DNA of 64,000 nt, from the NCBI GenBank assembly GCA_963781785.1, contig CAWAHD010000001.1:2549603-2613602 (forward strand). The letters run 5' to 3'. The translations under genes and the position numbers were made by a program. Below, in pieces: positions 56,864 through 64,000 of this stretch (its first letter is position 1; each line of letters begins with the position of its first letter). The DNA is from CAWAHD01 sp963781785. GTDB lineage: Bacteria > Planctomycetota > Planctomycetia > Isosphaerales > Isosphaeraceae. A model generated the notes under the pieces. That model did no database searches, was not told the origin of the DNA, and was given only the letters and a program-made list of their open reading frames with translations.

Positions 56864-57569
56864 GAGCTTCGAGGACGTAGCCCGGCGCGCGGTCCAAGAA
56901 TCACTCAGCTACGAGCAGTACCTTGGGGAACTCGCCGAACAGGAGTGTCAGGTCCGGCGGACGAACCGGATCGAACGTTGGCTGCGGGATTCGGATTTAC
57001 CGGTCGAGAAGAGCTTGGCCCGGTTCGACATGAAGCGGTTGCCGGCAAAGATCGCCCGGCAGGTGCGTATGTTGCTGGACGGCGCCTTCGTCGATGCCCG
57101 AGAGAACGTGTTGGCTTTTGGACGTTCTGGGAGTGGGAAAACGCACTTGCTGTGCGGGATTGCACAAGAGCTAGTGCGTTCGGGGCGCAAGGTACTGTTT
57201 GGTCCCTGCAGCTTGCTGGTTCAAGACCTGTTGATTGCTAAGCGCGACCTGAAGTTGAGCCGATACCTGAAACGGCTCTCCAAGTTCGAGGTGCTCATCA
57301 TCGACGATCTGGGCTACGTCCAACAGAGTCGGGAGGAGATGGAAGTGTTATTCACACTGCTGGCGGAGCGGTACGAGCGAGGCAGCGTGATGATCACGAG
57401 CAATCTGCCGTTCTCGAAATGGGAGAACATTTTCAAGGACCCGATGACCACCGCGGCGGCGATCGACCGGCTGGTCCACCATAGCGTGATCTTGGAGCTC
57501 AACGTTCCCAGCTACCGCTTGGAGCAGGCCAAACAGGTTCAGGAACCCGATTCGTCAGCAGCGACCTAA
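56790..57569 (+). CDS. istB: IS21-family helper ATPase IstB
   Basis: 259 residues from ATG 56790 with AGGAGG upstream. AAA+ helper that directs transposition. Walker A GRSGSGKTHLLCGI, Walker B VLIIDDLGYVQQS, sensor VMITSNLPFSKW, followed by IDRLVHHSVILELN. Intact, so the element should be able to move. Confidence 0.96.
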   Translation: MASQTEVKQRLVECLRELHLPTFRESFEDVARRAVQESLSYEQYLGELAEQECQVRRTNRIERWLRDSDLPVEKSLARFDMKRLPAKIARQVRMLLDGAFVDARENVLAFGRSGSGKTHLLCGIAQELVRSGRKVLFGPCSLLVQDLLIAKRDLKLSRYLKRLSKFEVLIIDDLGYVQQSREEMEVLFTLLAERYERGSVMITSNLPFSKWENIFKDPMTTAAAIDRLVHHSVILELNVPSYRLEQAKQVQEPDSSAAT

Positions 57570-57626
57570 GAAACCAAGGCCCCGACGTGTCAAAAATGGC
57601 AAGCGGGCGGATAACGAATAACGGAT

Positions 57627-57747
57627 GGTAGTTGTCGTCAGGACTAAATCTCACTGGGAAAACGGTCGAGAAAGGAGCCTGAACAATGGAACAGACGAGT
57701 GGGGAATTGTAATTGTCGCGGTGGGGAAATGTAATTGTCGTCGATCA
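57627..57747. repeat. Right-end repeats of the IS21 element
   Basis: Two inverted copies TGGGGAATTGTAATTGTCG (57700-57718) and TGGGGAAATGTAATTGTCG (57722-57740), plus a partial copy GGTAGTTGTCG at 57627-57637. Confidence 0.85.
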
Positions 57748-58871
57748 GGTCGCATCATCGCTCAATTCGCCCCGGTCGCCAGCGGCAAGAATCCTCTACC
57801 GGACCCGCAAATCGACATCCTCATCAGCACCGATGTACTTTCCGAGGGGCAGAACCTCCAGGACTGCGGCATTATCATCAATTACGACCTGACTTGGAAT
57901 CCGATCCGCCTTGTCCAGCGCAATGGCCGCATAGATCGTATCGGTAGTCCGCACGCAGACATCAGCATCTATAACTTGTTCCCCGAAGCAGAACTTGAAG
58001 CCCTGCTGCACCTGATCGAACGCCTCAATGACCGCATCTCGACCATTGACGATCTCGGCCTGCTGGATTCCAGCGTACTGGGCGAAGTCGTGCATCCGAG
58101 GACGTTTAACACCATCCGGCGCATCCGTGAAGAAGACGGCACTGTTCTCGACGAGGAAGAAGCCAGAGCTGAGTTGGCCGGGCCGGAAATGCTGCTCAAG
58201 CAACTGAAAGACTTGCTCAACCGAGACGGAGCTAATGTTCTGACGGCGTTGCCCAACGGCATTCATTCGGGGCTGCGCCGCGAGAAGTGCCATGGGATGT
58301 TCTTTTACTTCCAGGCTCCGCGTTCTGGCGAAGGGAAGCGACATTTCTGGCGTTACATTGATGCCAAAACCCAAGAAATCAAGGAGAATCGTTACGAGAT
58401 CGCTCAGTTGATCTCCTGCCTGCCCGACGAGCCGCGCTACATCGGCAAACAAGATGTTTTTGTGCTTCAAGACAAGGTGATCGAACACATCCTGGCAGCA
58501 GACCGAGAAGCTGAAGCAAAGGCCGCAGCGCCCACCGCAGTCGATCCAATCCAGCAGACCGTCAGCGAGGAGATCAAGGACGCCATTCGGCGACGAAGCG
58601 TCGACCGGGAGATAGCCAAGACCTGCATCAGCTTTTTGGGCCAGCCAATGGGCCGGGCCTTGCACGCTAAACTGAAGACATCTTACGAAGACTGGAAGGA
58701 ATCCAGGGATGACGGCAGCCTGGTGGAAGAGGTGCTCTCACTGGCGGAGCAATTCGGCAAACAGAGAGCAGATAATGGTGCTTTCAAACGACTAAGCCGG
58801 GAAAACCTCGATCTGATCTGCTTCGAGTACGTTTCGGGGTGACCCCCCGCCGATGATGGCTAGTCGAATCT

Positions 58872-60323
58872 CTACCAATCGGTCGAATCATAAACGGATT
58901 CTCCGTCTTCCAGCTTCCGAAGTAGCGTTTCGAGCCGCTCAGGAGCGGGAGCCTCGAGTTCATAGCCGATCTTGTTTAGGTCCTCGACCACATGCGACAG
59001 GAGCTCGAATAAAACGGGAGGAGTCCACTTCCCGTGCTTTTCGCCTTCGTTTGCATTCCGTGCCATCACTACAATTTTGAATATCCATTTTCGGTTGAAG
59101 ACCTTCTGCACGAAGGCATTCCAAGGGAGTCCAGCAGCCCACGAATCGTTGATATTATGCTTGATCGCGGAGTCTGCCGTTCGGAAGCACCACTCGCGAA
59201 GTTGTTCATCGTTGCTTCCCGAACCAACCAGCGGTCGAAGAGACGGCTCGACTTCCTCTAGTCGCTGCTCCCACATATGTCGCCAAGGCGAAACCGTGTC
59301 ATCTGGCAGGGAATGCTCCCTGACCAGATCGCGAAGACGTGAAGTTGCGGCCGCCACTCCGACTGCGAACTCGTCGAATGGGTTCGCATCGCCATACTTT
59401 CGTTGCAGCAGTTGGAGCGCGATTTCCAATTTCTGATGGTCAACCCGCCGACGGTCAGCCTCTGCCTTCGAGCGTTCGACATCCAACCACCTTTCAACTA
59501 GATGCTCAAAATGGAACCACGGTTCTGGATGTCGATGTCTTCCGCCACTGAATGCAAACATGGCCATTAGAAGAATTGGATTTTGCTCAAAGATCTTCCT
59601 TCCCATCCCAATCGTTGAGACGTCGAGATTCCGGAACCGCACACCCGATCGAGCCATCTCAGATTGCAGGGAGTCTGTCGCCGCAGACTCCCACAGGCGG
59701 AAAACTCCCGCGACCATCCGACCGCTCTCATCGAATCCATCGCAATACTTCCACCCCTCTTCAAGTTCCTCCAAAGCATTGCGCAAATCTGCGACTTCCA
59801 CCTGCCAACGCTTCCACCAACGGTTTGCTAGCTCCGCCTGTTGGCGCTGTCGAATCGATGCTCGGTCACAGCCATCGAGAAGGGATTGCTGGATCAAGTC
59901 ATGTGAAGACAAACTTTGAGGCAGGTCGCTCGGGCTCGTAAGAATCGCTGTGATGTTGCGAACTGAAGCATCGAGATTTGAAGGCCGCCGGAGAACGCCG
60001 ATGCGCTCAAGCGACTCCGCAGAAACAACCATCATGCGACCAATATGAAATATAGATGCGAAGTAGAATGGAATTCGTGATTGCAGCAACGCCGATCCAA
60101 TGCGGCCGAGCAATGCTCCCATCCAGCGTCCACGATCGTGACGAAAGCCAGAACCGCCTTCAGGCTCGTACGTCGCTGCTTTCAGCATGGCGTCGAAAGT
60201 CACGACCCAGCGAACCAATTCGTTCTCAGCGAGCTGCTGTGGAAGAAGGTCAACGACTCCGCCGTGCAAAGCTTGGTCTACCGTCTCACGTTCTGGTATC
60301 CGGACTTGTCGCAGGCTAGGCAT
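58872..60323 (-). CDS. Large helical protein, third gene of the hydrolase operon, not recognised
   Basis: 483 residues, intact. No domain recognised. Mostly helical and rich in W, R and E. Segments include RWMGALLGRIGSALLQSRIP, FYFASIFHIGRMMVVSAESL, RWWKRWQVEVADLRNALEEL and DTVSPWRHMWEQRLEEVEPS. A weakly hydrophobic stretch (PILLMAMFAFSGG) lies near the middle. Its start overlaps the preceding gene by 8 nt. It ends 29 nt from the stop of the convergent helicase. Function unknown. Its position suggests it acts with the hydrolase. Confidence 0.75.
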   Translation of the reverse strand: MPSLRQVRIPERETVDQALHGGVVDLLPQQLAENELVRWVVTFDAMLKAATYEPEGGSGFRHDRGRWMGALLGRIGSALLQSRIPFYFASIFHIGRMMVVSAESLERIGVLRRPSNLDASVRNITAILTSPSDLPQSLSSHDLIQQSLLDGCDRASIRQRQQAELANRWWKRWQVEVADLRNALEELEEGWKYCDGFDESGRMVAGVFRLWESAATDSLQSEMARSGVRFRNLDVSTIGMGRKIFEQNPILLMAMFAFSGGRHRHPEPWFHFEHLVERWLDVERSKAEADRRRVDHQKLEIALQLLQRKYGDANPFDEFAVGVAAATSRLRDLVREHSLPDDTVSPWRHMWEQRLEEVEPSLRPLVGSGSNDEQLREWCFRTADSAIKHNINDSWAAGLPWNAFVQKVFNRKWIFKIVVMARNANEGEKHGKWTPPVLFELLSHVVEDLNKIGYELEAPAPERLETLLRKLEDGESVYDSTDW

Positions 60324-60921
60324 GCCGAGCCTCCTCCATCATTCGCGCGAAGTCGCGTCCACCGAACCAGTTTTGCAGGGACTTGGCCAAGTCAGCCTCT
60401 CGCAAACCGCGCAAATCTCGAAGATCAACGAACCAAACATCGCGGTCCCGGAGGTCGCGAAACATCACCAGACACGGGTGTTCCGTTGGTCCGAGCCCGA
60501 AGCGGTGCAGGATCTTCGCGATCTCAGCGCTATGCTGAAATTGGTTTAAGCAAGGAGCAAATACGTCACGAAGCGTAAGTGTCTCCTCGCCAACCGCGAG
60601 GACTGCGGTATTACCTACATTCATGGCCAGGTCGGAGAGAGTGGAGGAGCCGTCCTCAGTATAGCGGCCAAAGAGTTTCCACCATGTGTGATTGGCCGCT
60701 CGCGTGTACTCAATCCATTGTGTGGACGGTGACTGGACAACGAATACGGCGCAATCATCGCCAGTCCATATGTTGAGATCGTCAAGTCCATTTCCGTCCA
60801 AGTACTCAGGGAAATAGTGATCGGTAGATCGATAAAGGAGAAACCCGTGCAGGACGAATCCCTCCTGGCGAATCTCGACCCAAGCGCATCGTACAGAATC
60901 AAGGCCAGGTATTGGGATCAT
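60316..60921 (-). CDS. Small protein, second gene of the hydrolase operon, not recognised
   Basis: 201 residues, intact. Beta-strand-like segments at the start (CAWVEIRQEGFVLHGFLLYR, DDCAVFVVQSPSTQWIEYTR), then alpha/beta segments (AKILHRFGLGPTEHPCLVMF, DVWFVDLRDLRGLREADLAK) resembling a small nucleotide-binding or thioredoxin-like fold, without a diagnostic motif. It overlaps both neighbours (4 nt and 8 nt). Confidence 0.72.
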   Translation of the reverse strand: MIPIPGLDSVRCAWVEIRQEGFVLHGFLLYRSTDHYFPEYLDGNGLDDLNIWTGDDCAVFVVQSPSTQWIEYTRAANHTWWKLFGRYTEDGSSTLSDLAMNVGNTAVLAVGEETLTLRDVFAPCLNQFQHSAEIAKILHRFGLGPTEHPCLVMFRDLRDRDVWFVDLRDLRGLREADLAKSLQNWFGGRDFARMMEEARHA

Positions 60922-61868
60922 ATCTTAAAATCCTTGATATCATCCTCCTCGATCCGGTCTTTGGGGACCCGGCGTTTCACCGGGCGCTTCGGAGTGGGCA
61001 GCCCATGCGAATCAATCGGCTTACCCGTAACCGATCCACGTTGTCCGCCTATACAGTCCATCACAAACTGCCGTGTTTCCAGGTAGACTTGGTCTTGTCG
61101 CGACGCAGGTTTGCAGATGCTTATGTGGTCCTTATCGACCGGAATGACACGGATAGCAGCGATTCCCGGATCTGCTGAGGTCGGATCAACTACCAATGCG
61201 CCCGAGGTTTTCTTCGTTTCACGAAGGACGTGCGCGTGAAGGCCCAGAGCGTCGAAGTTGGACCGAAACCATTCGTTCAAGTCCCTCAGATGCGGTTCAT
61301 GCGGCGCGAGATCAGCGATAGTCCAATTCGTGCGCGTGACGACTCGAAATATGCTAACAACGGACGCTAAGAATGAACCAGCGTGGGGTGTTGCAAGGAA
61401 AAGCACTCCCGTCACCGATTCGCCTATGCTGTGCCACGATTGGTTGTTCTGAGTTCGCGCAGTCTGTAGTATTTGCTTCACTAGAAGACCGCCCAGACTG
61501 TGGACGACGAATATGAGCGGCCTTGTTCCGATTCCGTGCAGGTGGAAAAGCTGAAGGACATTTCTCGCCCTGTCAGTCAATGGCATGGCATGCCCCCGCC
61601 ACGCCGTTGATGCGGCGGGATAGCCCAACGCCCAGACCCCGGCTTGAGGGAAATCACTCGCAATCCAGTTCGGCCAAAATAGCGATTGATCGGTAGCACC
61701 GGGATCTTGGCGCGAAACAGTTAACCAGAGGTGTCTGAGGCCCTTAGGCTTCGACAGCTCCCAGGTCTCTTCTGCATCTCCGTTCAAGCCGTGCACGAAC
61801 ACCACGTCCAGCTCGCGAGAAGGATCGTCACATCGCGCAATCTTTTTGAGATAAGATTCGTCAGCCAT
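60918..61868 (-). CDS. SERAC1/PGAP1-like alpha/beta hydrolase
   Basis: 316 residues from ATG 61868; the frame is open further upstream to 61976. Lipase-type fold: oxyanion strand DVVFVHGLNGDAEETW, nucleophile elbow VVHSLGGLLVKQIL with the Ser, FLATPHAGSFLAS, and the catalytic His in VDKDHISICKP. A basic tail (KRPVKRRVPKDRI) ends the protein. The family contains lipid esterases and also effectors attached to NTPase immune sensors in bacteria. It is the first gene of a three-gene overlapping operon next to restriction genes, so a membrane-damaging effector is a reasonable but unproven inference. Confidence 0.82.
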   Translation of the reverse strand: MADESYLKKIARCDDPSRELDVVFVHGLNGDAEETWELSKPKGLRHLWLTVSRQDPGATDQSLFWPNWIASDFPQAGVWALGYPAASTAWRGHAMPLTDRARNVLQLFHLHGIGTRPLIFVVHSLGGLLVKQILQTARTQNNQSWHSIGESVTGVLFLATPHAGSFLASVVSIFRVVTRTNWTIADLAPHEPHLRDLNEWFRSNFDALGLHAHVLRETKKTSGALVVDPTSADPGIAAIRVIPVDKDHISICKPASRQDQVYLETRQFVMDCIGGQRGSVTGKPIDSHGLPTPKRPVKRRVPKDRIEEDDIKDFKI

Positions 61869-62388
61869 AGCATTTAGCCACATCGCAAAGCGGAGCAGAA
61901 TGGTGCGTTGACCATACTCCGGATTCGATTGGATCGCAAGCATCACGCTCAGAATAAACGCCCCCGCCTGTCCCACGAGCCAGCTTGGTTGCGATGGTCA
62001 TCACATGCAGCCCATGAGAATCGTGCCTACTTTCGGCATCAGACCGCTTCGTCACGAGTCGCAATCGAAGTGTCTCTGCGCCTCCTTGCTACGCTTTGCG
62101 AGATCGGACCAATGATATAATCGCCTCCCTGACTTGCGGCGTCAGGCGGTGCCGGTTGGTTACCAGTTCGCGGACTGCCACGCAGTCCAGAGACAGTTCC
62201 GACAGTCGGGGGCACTTGCGTCAGACGGGACGTGGGTTCAATTCCCGCCCGCACTCAGGGCCACTTTTCACACGTCGCAAGGTGGGCGAATTCATCGAAG
62301 TCAGATCATCCCATAACGCTTAGCGGACGCCGTAGCCCTCGACCATCGAGATCTTATCCGAACGCTACGGCTAGCGGCCTGCGGGCAT
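61869..62388. other. Gap upstream of the hydrolase operon with tRNA-like and integrase-like remnants
   Basis: No intact gene. A T-arm-like element GTGGGTTCAATTCCCGC (62232-62248) can fold as GTGGG/CCCGC with a 7-nt loop and is preceded by GGAC, as in the 3' end of tmRNA or tRNA; no 5' half was found. Toward the end a frame reads into FWQQFGNRIGNISPMRL, which resembles an integrase C-terminus. Confidence 0.4.
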
Positions 62389-62535
62389 TTTGGCAACAAT
62401 TTGGCAACAGGATTGGCAATATCAGCCCAATGCGGCTATAATGTACGTGGGTGAAGGCGGCATCGTAACTGCCTTGAAACTACGGGCTTTAAGTGTCGCT
62501 CCAACGTGTTTCCAATACCACGGCTATGGCAGACG
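62389..62535 (+). repeat. 147-nt direct repeat, copy A
   Basis: Aligns without gaps to 63854-64000, roughly two-thirds identical by eye. It begins with three units of TTGGCAAC at 11-12-nt spacing. It encodes GN(R/G)IGN(I/V)SPMR in one frame and ends inside the tRNA-Leu-like sequence. Confidence 0.75.
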
Positions 62536-62593
62536 TACCGGACTCAAAATCCGGTGGGGTAACACCGGTGTGGGTTCAAGTCCCACCTTCGGT
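62524..62593 (+). tRNA. tRNA-Leu(CAA), 5' part missing or degenerate
   Basis: GGCAGACG of the D loop, anticodon stem CCGGA/TCCGG with anticodon CAA at 62545-62547, a variable arm, and T-arm GTGGG TTCAAGT CCCAC are intact. They are followed by the acceptor 3' strand CTTCGGT. The matching 5' strand ACCGAAG and normal D stem are absent. No CCA. It is probably a tRNA remnant left by site-specific integration rather than a working gene. Confidence 0.6.
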
Positions 62594-62933
62594 CTTTGCG
62601 AAAAATGCCAAGCGATCGGGTTCGAGGGCGCGGTTCGTCCCACTTCGACCGAACGAAGACAACTTCGATCGCACGGGGCGTGCGATAAAGTGCGTTCCCC
62701 GACACTGGTGCCGTACGCCAGGTTCTCACATGACTGCAGCAGTTTTTCTTTGGGCCGCAAACGACTGCTGGATATGATGTTTGCCGCAACTTAACGACAG
62801 GCGGGCGTCCAATCCATTCTCACGACCATCAAGTCCGACTTACTGATCTTCGGCATCTTCACATTCATCGAGCCGAGCGCGAGCCGCGCGAATCCCTGAA
62901 CCGCTTGGAAGGCTAAGCAGAGGTCAAATTCAG
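62594..62933. other. Gap with a short coding relic
   Basis: No full gene. On the minus strand 62868-62791 reads MNVKMPKISKSDLMVVRMDW and ends TPACR; it looks like the C-terminus of a lost protein, upstream of which a stop occurs. Origin not recognised. Confidence 0.35.
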
Positions 62934-63632
62934 CTATTGAATAGAGTGTCCGCAGAACCCCACTGTGCGTAGAGGCCGACGAGAATCACGAGAGCCCCTT
63001 TTCCCTTCCGGCTCAGGCCGAACCGGCGCCGTTCGGACCGGCGGGCGCGGCGCGCGGCTCCTCGGCCGGCGGCGCCGCGGAAGGATTTCACGCAGGGGGC
63101 ACCGGAAGCCAGGGATGACATCCTCGCCGGAGAGCGCATCGTCCTCCCTCAATTCGCCGGCCGGGCCGCCCTGGCGGAAAATCTTCACCTTGCGCAACTC
63201 GGGATAAATCACCCAAATCAGCGGCACGCCGGCCGTCCGGTAGTCGTCCAGCTTTTCCTCGATTTCCACGGCGGAGTCGTTGGGCGAGACGACTTCGACG
63301 GCCAGGTCTGGCGGGATCTTGACCCAGCCTTTGGGCGCGATGTCTCCCGGCAATCGGCCGTTCTTGACGAACGAGACATCGGGTCTGCGGACCAGGCCGG
63401 GGGCGTGGGCGAAGCACTGGTAGCCGTTGTCGGCTGCCCACACGATCCCCAGCTTGTTTTCCTCGCAGAACCGATCGAGCCGAGAAGTGAGGCGCGTCCC
63501 GACCCAACTGGATTCGGCTCCCATCTTTCGCTCCACCAATCGGCCGTCGACCAACTCGTAGCGCTTGCCGTCGGGCATGGCGAGCAGGTCTTCCGGCGTG
63601 TAGCGGGCCTCGGTCGCGATGGCCGTGCTCAT
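62934..63632 (-). CDS. Uma2-family (DUF820) nuclease-like protein
   Basis: A PD-(D/E)XK-fold protein common in planctomycetes and cyanobacteria. ARYTPEDLLAMPDGKRYELV at the start, active-site positions RRPDVSFVKNG and DLAVEVVSPND, then KLDDYRTAGVPLIWVIYPEL. Near 63085 the frame turns Arg-rich. One base shift gives APPAEEPRAAPAGPNGAGSA and a stop at 63013, the more natural tail, so a frameshift is likely and the true end may be 63013. Cellular role of the family is poorly known. Confidence 0.85.
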   Translation of the reverse strand: MSTAIATEARYTPEDLLAMPDGKRYELVDGRLVERKMGAESSWVGTRLTSRLDRFCEENKLGIVWAADNGYQCFAHAPGLVRRPDVSFVKNGRLPGDIAPKGWVKIPPDLAVEVVSPNDSAVEIEEKLDDYRTAGVPLIWVIYPELRKVKIFRQGGPAGELREDDALSGEDVIPGFRCPLREILPRRRRPRSRAPRPPVRTAPVRPEPEGKRGSRDSRRPLRTVGFCGHSIQ

Positions 63633-63853
63633 GAACTGTGCCCCGTCGTTGGCAGGAGATATCCGTCGATCGGCTCGATTGTAGCACAGTCTCGCCCACT
63701 TCGCTGCGGGGCTTGTGGGCTGACGTCGAGAACACCCGCGGAACTACATCCTCATTCACCTTTTATCATTCTCCATTAATCCGCGAAAGCAGGAGTCGAT
63801 GGTGAACGTCAACAATTCCTCGAGCCCCACTCCCTCTGCGGAAACGTGGCCGA

Positions 63854-64000
63854 ACTGGGAACAAATTGGGAACGGTATTGGCAACGTCAGCCCCATGCGG
63901 CCACAATGCGAAAATCCCCAGGCGGCGACGTCCGAGCCTTGGATTCGCAGACTTTAAGCACCACCGCAACCTGTTTCCAATGCGACGGCGATGGCAGGCG
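63854..64000 (+). repeat. 147-nt direct repeat, copy B (reaches window end)
   Basis: Partner of 62389-62535. ACTGGGAACAAATTGGGAAC replaces the first TTGGCAAC units. It ends ATGGCAGGCG at the last base, so a second tRNA-Leu-like sequence may continue outside the window. Confidence 0.75.

Larger units (their letters stand above)
55171..57747 (+). mobile_element. IS21-family insertion sequence, complete
   Basis: 2577 bp with TG...CA ends. Left end TGATCAGCGACAATTAG and right end (complement) TGATCGACGACAATTAC form the terminal repeats. The 4-bp target GGTC is duplicated at 55167-55170 and 57748-57751. It carries istA and istB in the usual overlapping order. It is inserted in the helicase gene in the same orientation. 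Confidence 0.95.
52872..58842 (+). pseudogene. PLD-nuclease/SNF2 helicase fusion, split by an IS21 element
   Basis: The N-terminal PLD domain has GFLHAKAYLFHQD and IVGSSNFTGPGL (HxK...D, about residues 115-160). The SNF2 helicase has Walker A ADSVGLGKTWIGKKLLEDF, VILVDECHNFRNDKA, VVLLSATPINNDLYD. The IS21 element interrupts it after GNHPEERG. The downstream part resumes IIAQFAPVASG with motif V STDVLSEGQNLQDC and motif VI VQRNGRIDRIG, ending CFEYVSG. Removing 55171-57751 gives one open frame of 1130 codons. It follows the Eco57I gene by 34 nt and is inferred to be its translocation or restriction partner. Confidence 0.9.

Noticed and set aside
57796..58665. 289-codon minus-strand frame
   Set aside because: Antisense to helicase motifs V and VI, with no recognisable domain.
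44145..58842. DISARM or BREX system
   Set aside because: Methyltransferase, PLD and SNF2 parts are present, but no drmA/drmB-like or pglZ-like gene could be found.
62134..62262. Complete tmRNA or tRNA
   Set aside because: Only a T-arm-like 3' part was found, with no acceptor partner, anticodon stem or tag-peptide frame.

Overview
The window looks like chromosomal DNA from a GC-rich planctomycete, probably of the Isosphaeraceae/Gemmataceae type. This is an inference from family content: an exosortase fused to an EpsI domain next to its sorted substrates, an N-type (Na+) ATPase operon, a leucine-rich-repeat membrane protein, a Uma2 nuclease and an N-terminal tag beginning MGWKTI. No rRNA was seen. 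No database search was possible, so family names rest on motifs, length and context.

Layout. (1) 1-3.3 kb, + strand: 3' part of kdpB, kdpC with one frameshift, and a short KdpD that keeps only the N-terminal sensor and USP domains. (2) 3.5-12.0 kb, +: exosortase/EpsI, two exported beta-helical proteins that share an APEMPTI C-terminal sorting signal and a promoter/leader motif, and a giant TPR protein broken by six frameshifts. This is an extracellular-matrix or surface-protein sorting locus. (3) 12.0-18.5 kb, -: complete nine-gene N-ATPase operon (beta, epsilon, Q, R, a, c, b-delta, alpha, gamma), with several frameshifts, a nonsense codon in epsilon and Met in place of the Walker A lysine in beta. 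(4) 18.7-33.4 kb, -: a gas-vesicle cluster with gvpA, gvpJ, gvpS, gvpK, gvpG, gvpN and three gvpL/F genes. It also carries an Hsp20, a CDC48-like double AAA+ ATPase, a DnaJ-type zinc protein and several unrecognised small proteins. An NtrB-like kinase, a single-domain receiver and an NtrC-type sigma-54 activator lie within it. A sigma-54 promoter with two upstream dyads precedes gvpA, so sigma-54 control of flotation is a concrete hypothesis. (5) 33.5-41.7 kb: mixed and decaying region with a receiver stub, a BON protein, a CheB-CheR-PAS histidine kinase with its LuxR-type regulator, an ArsR/SRPBCC pair truncated by a glgX remnant, and an LRR protein.

(6) 41.8-62.6 kb: accessory (defence) island. 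It opens with a truncated mobile-element helicase. An operon follows with a small HTH regulator (behind an operator built of CTTACG half-sites), an N6-adenine methyltransferase, a PD-(D/E)XK nuclease, a large Eco57I-type restriction-modification protein (frameshifted), and a PLD-SNF2 helicase. The helicase is split by an IS21-family element whose exact excision restores a 1129-residue reading frame. A convergent, tightly overlapping three-gene operon (SERAC1/PGAP1-like hydrolase plus two proteins I do not recognise) is the best candidate for an undescribed system. (7) 62.2-64.0 kb: a 5'-degenerate tRNA-Leu(CAA), two gapless 147-nt direct repeats and a Uma2 gene, consistent with a repeatedly used integration site.

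Frameshifts recur across many unrelated genes while codon-level homology continues in the new frame. Part of this is probably consensus indel error in the assembly. Some lesions (Walker A substitution, IS insertion, gene chimeras) cannot be explained that way.
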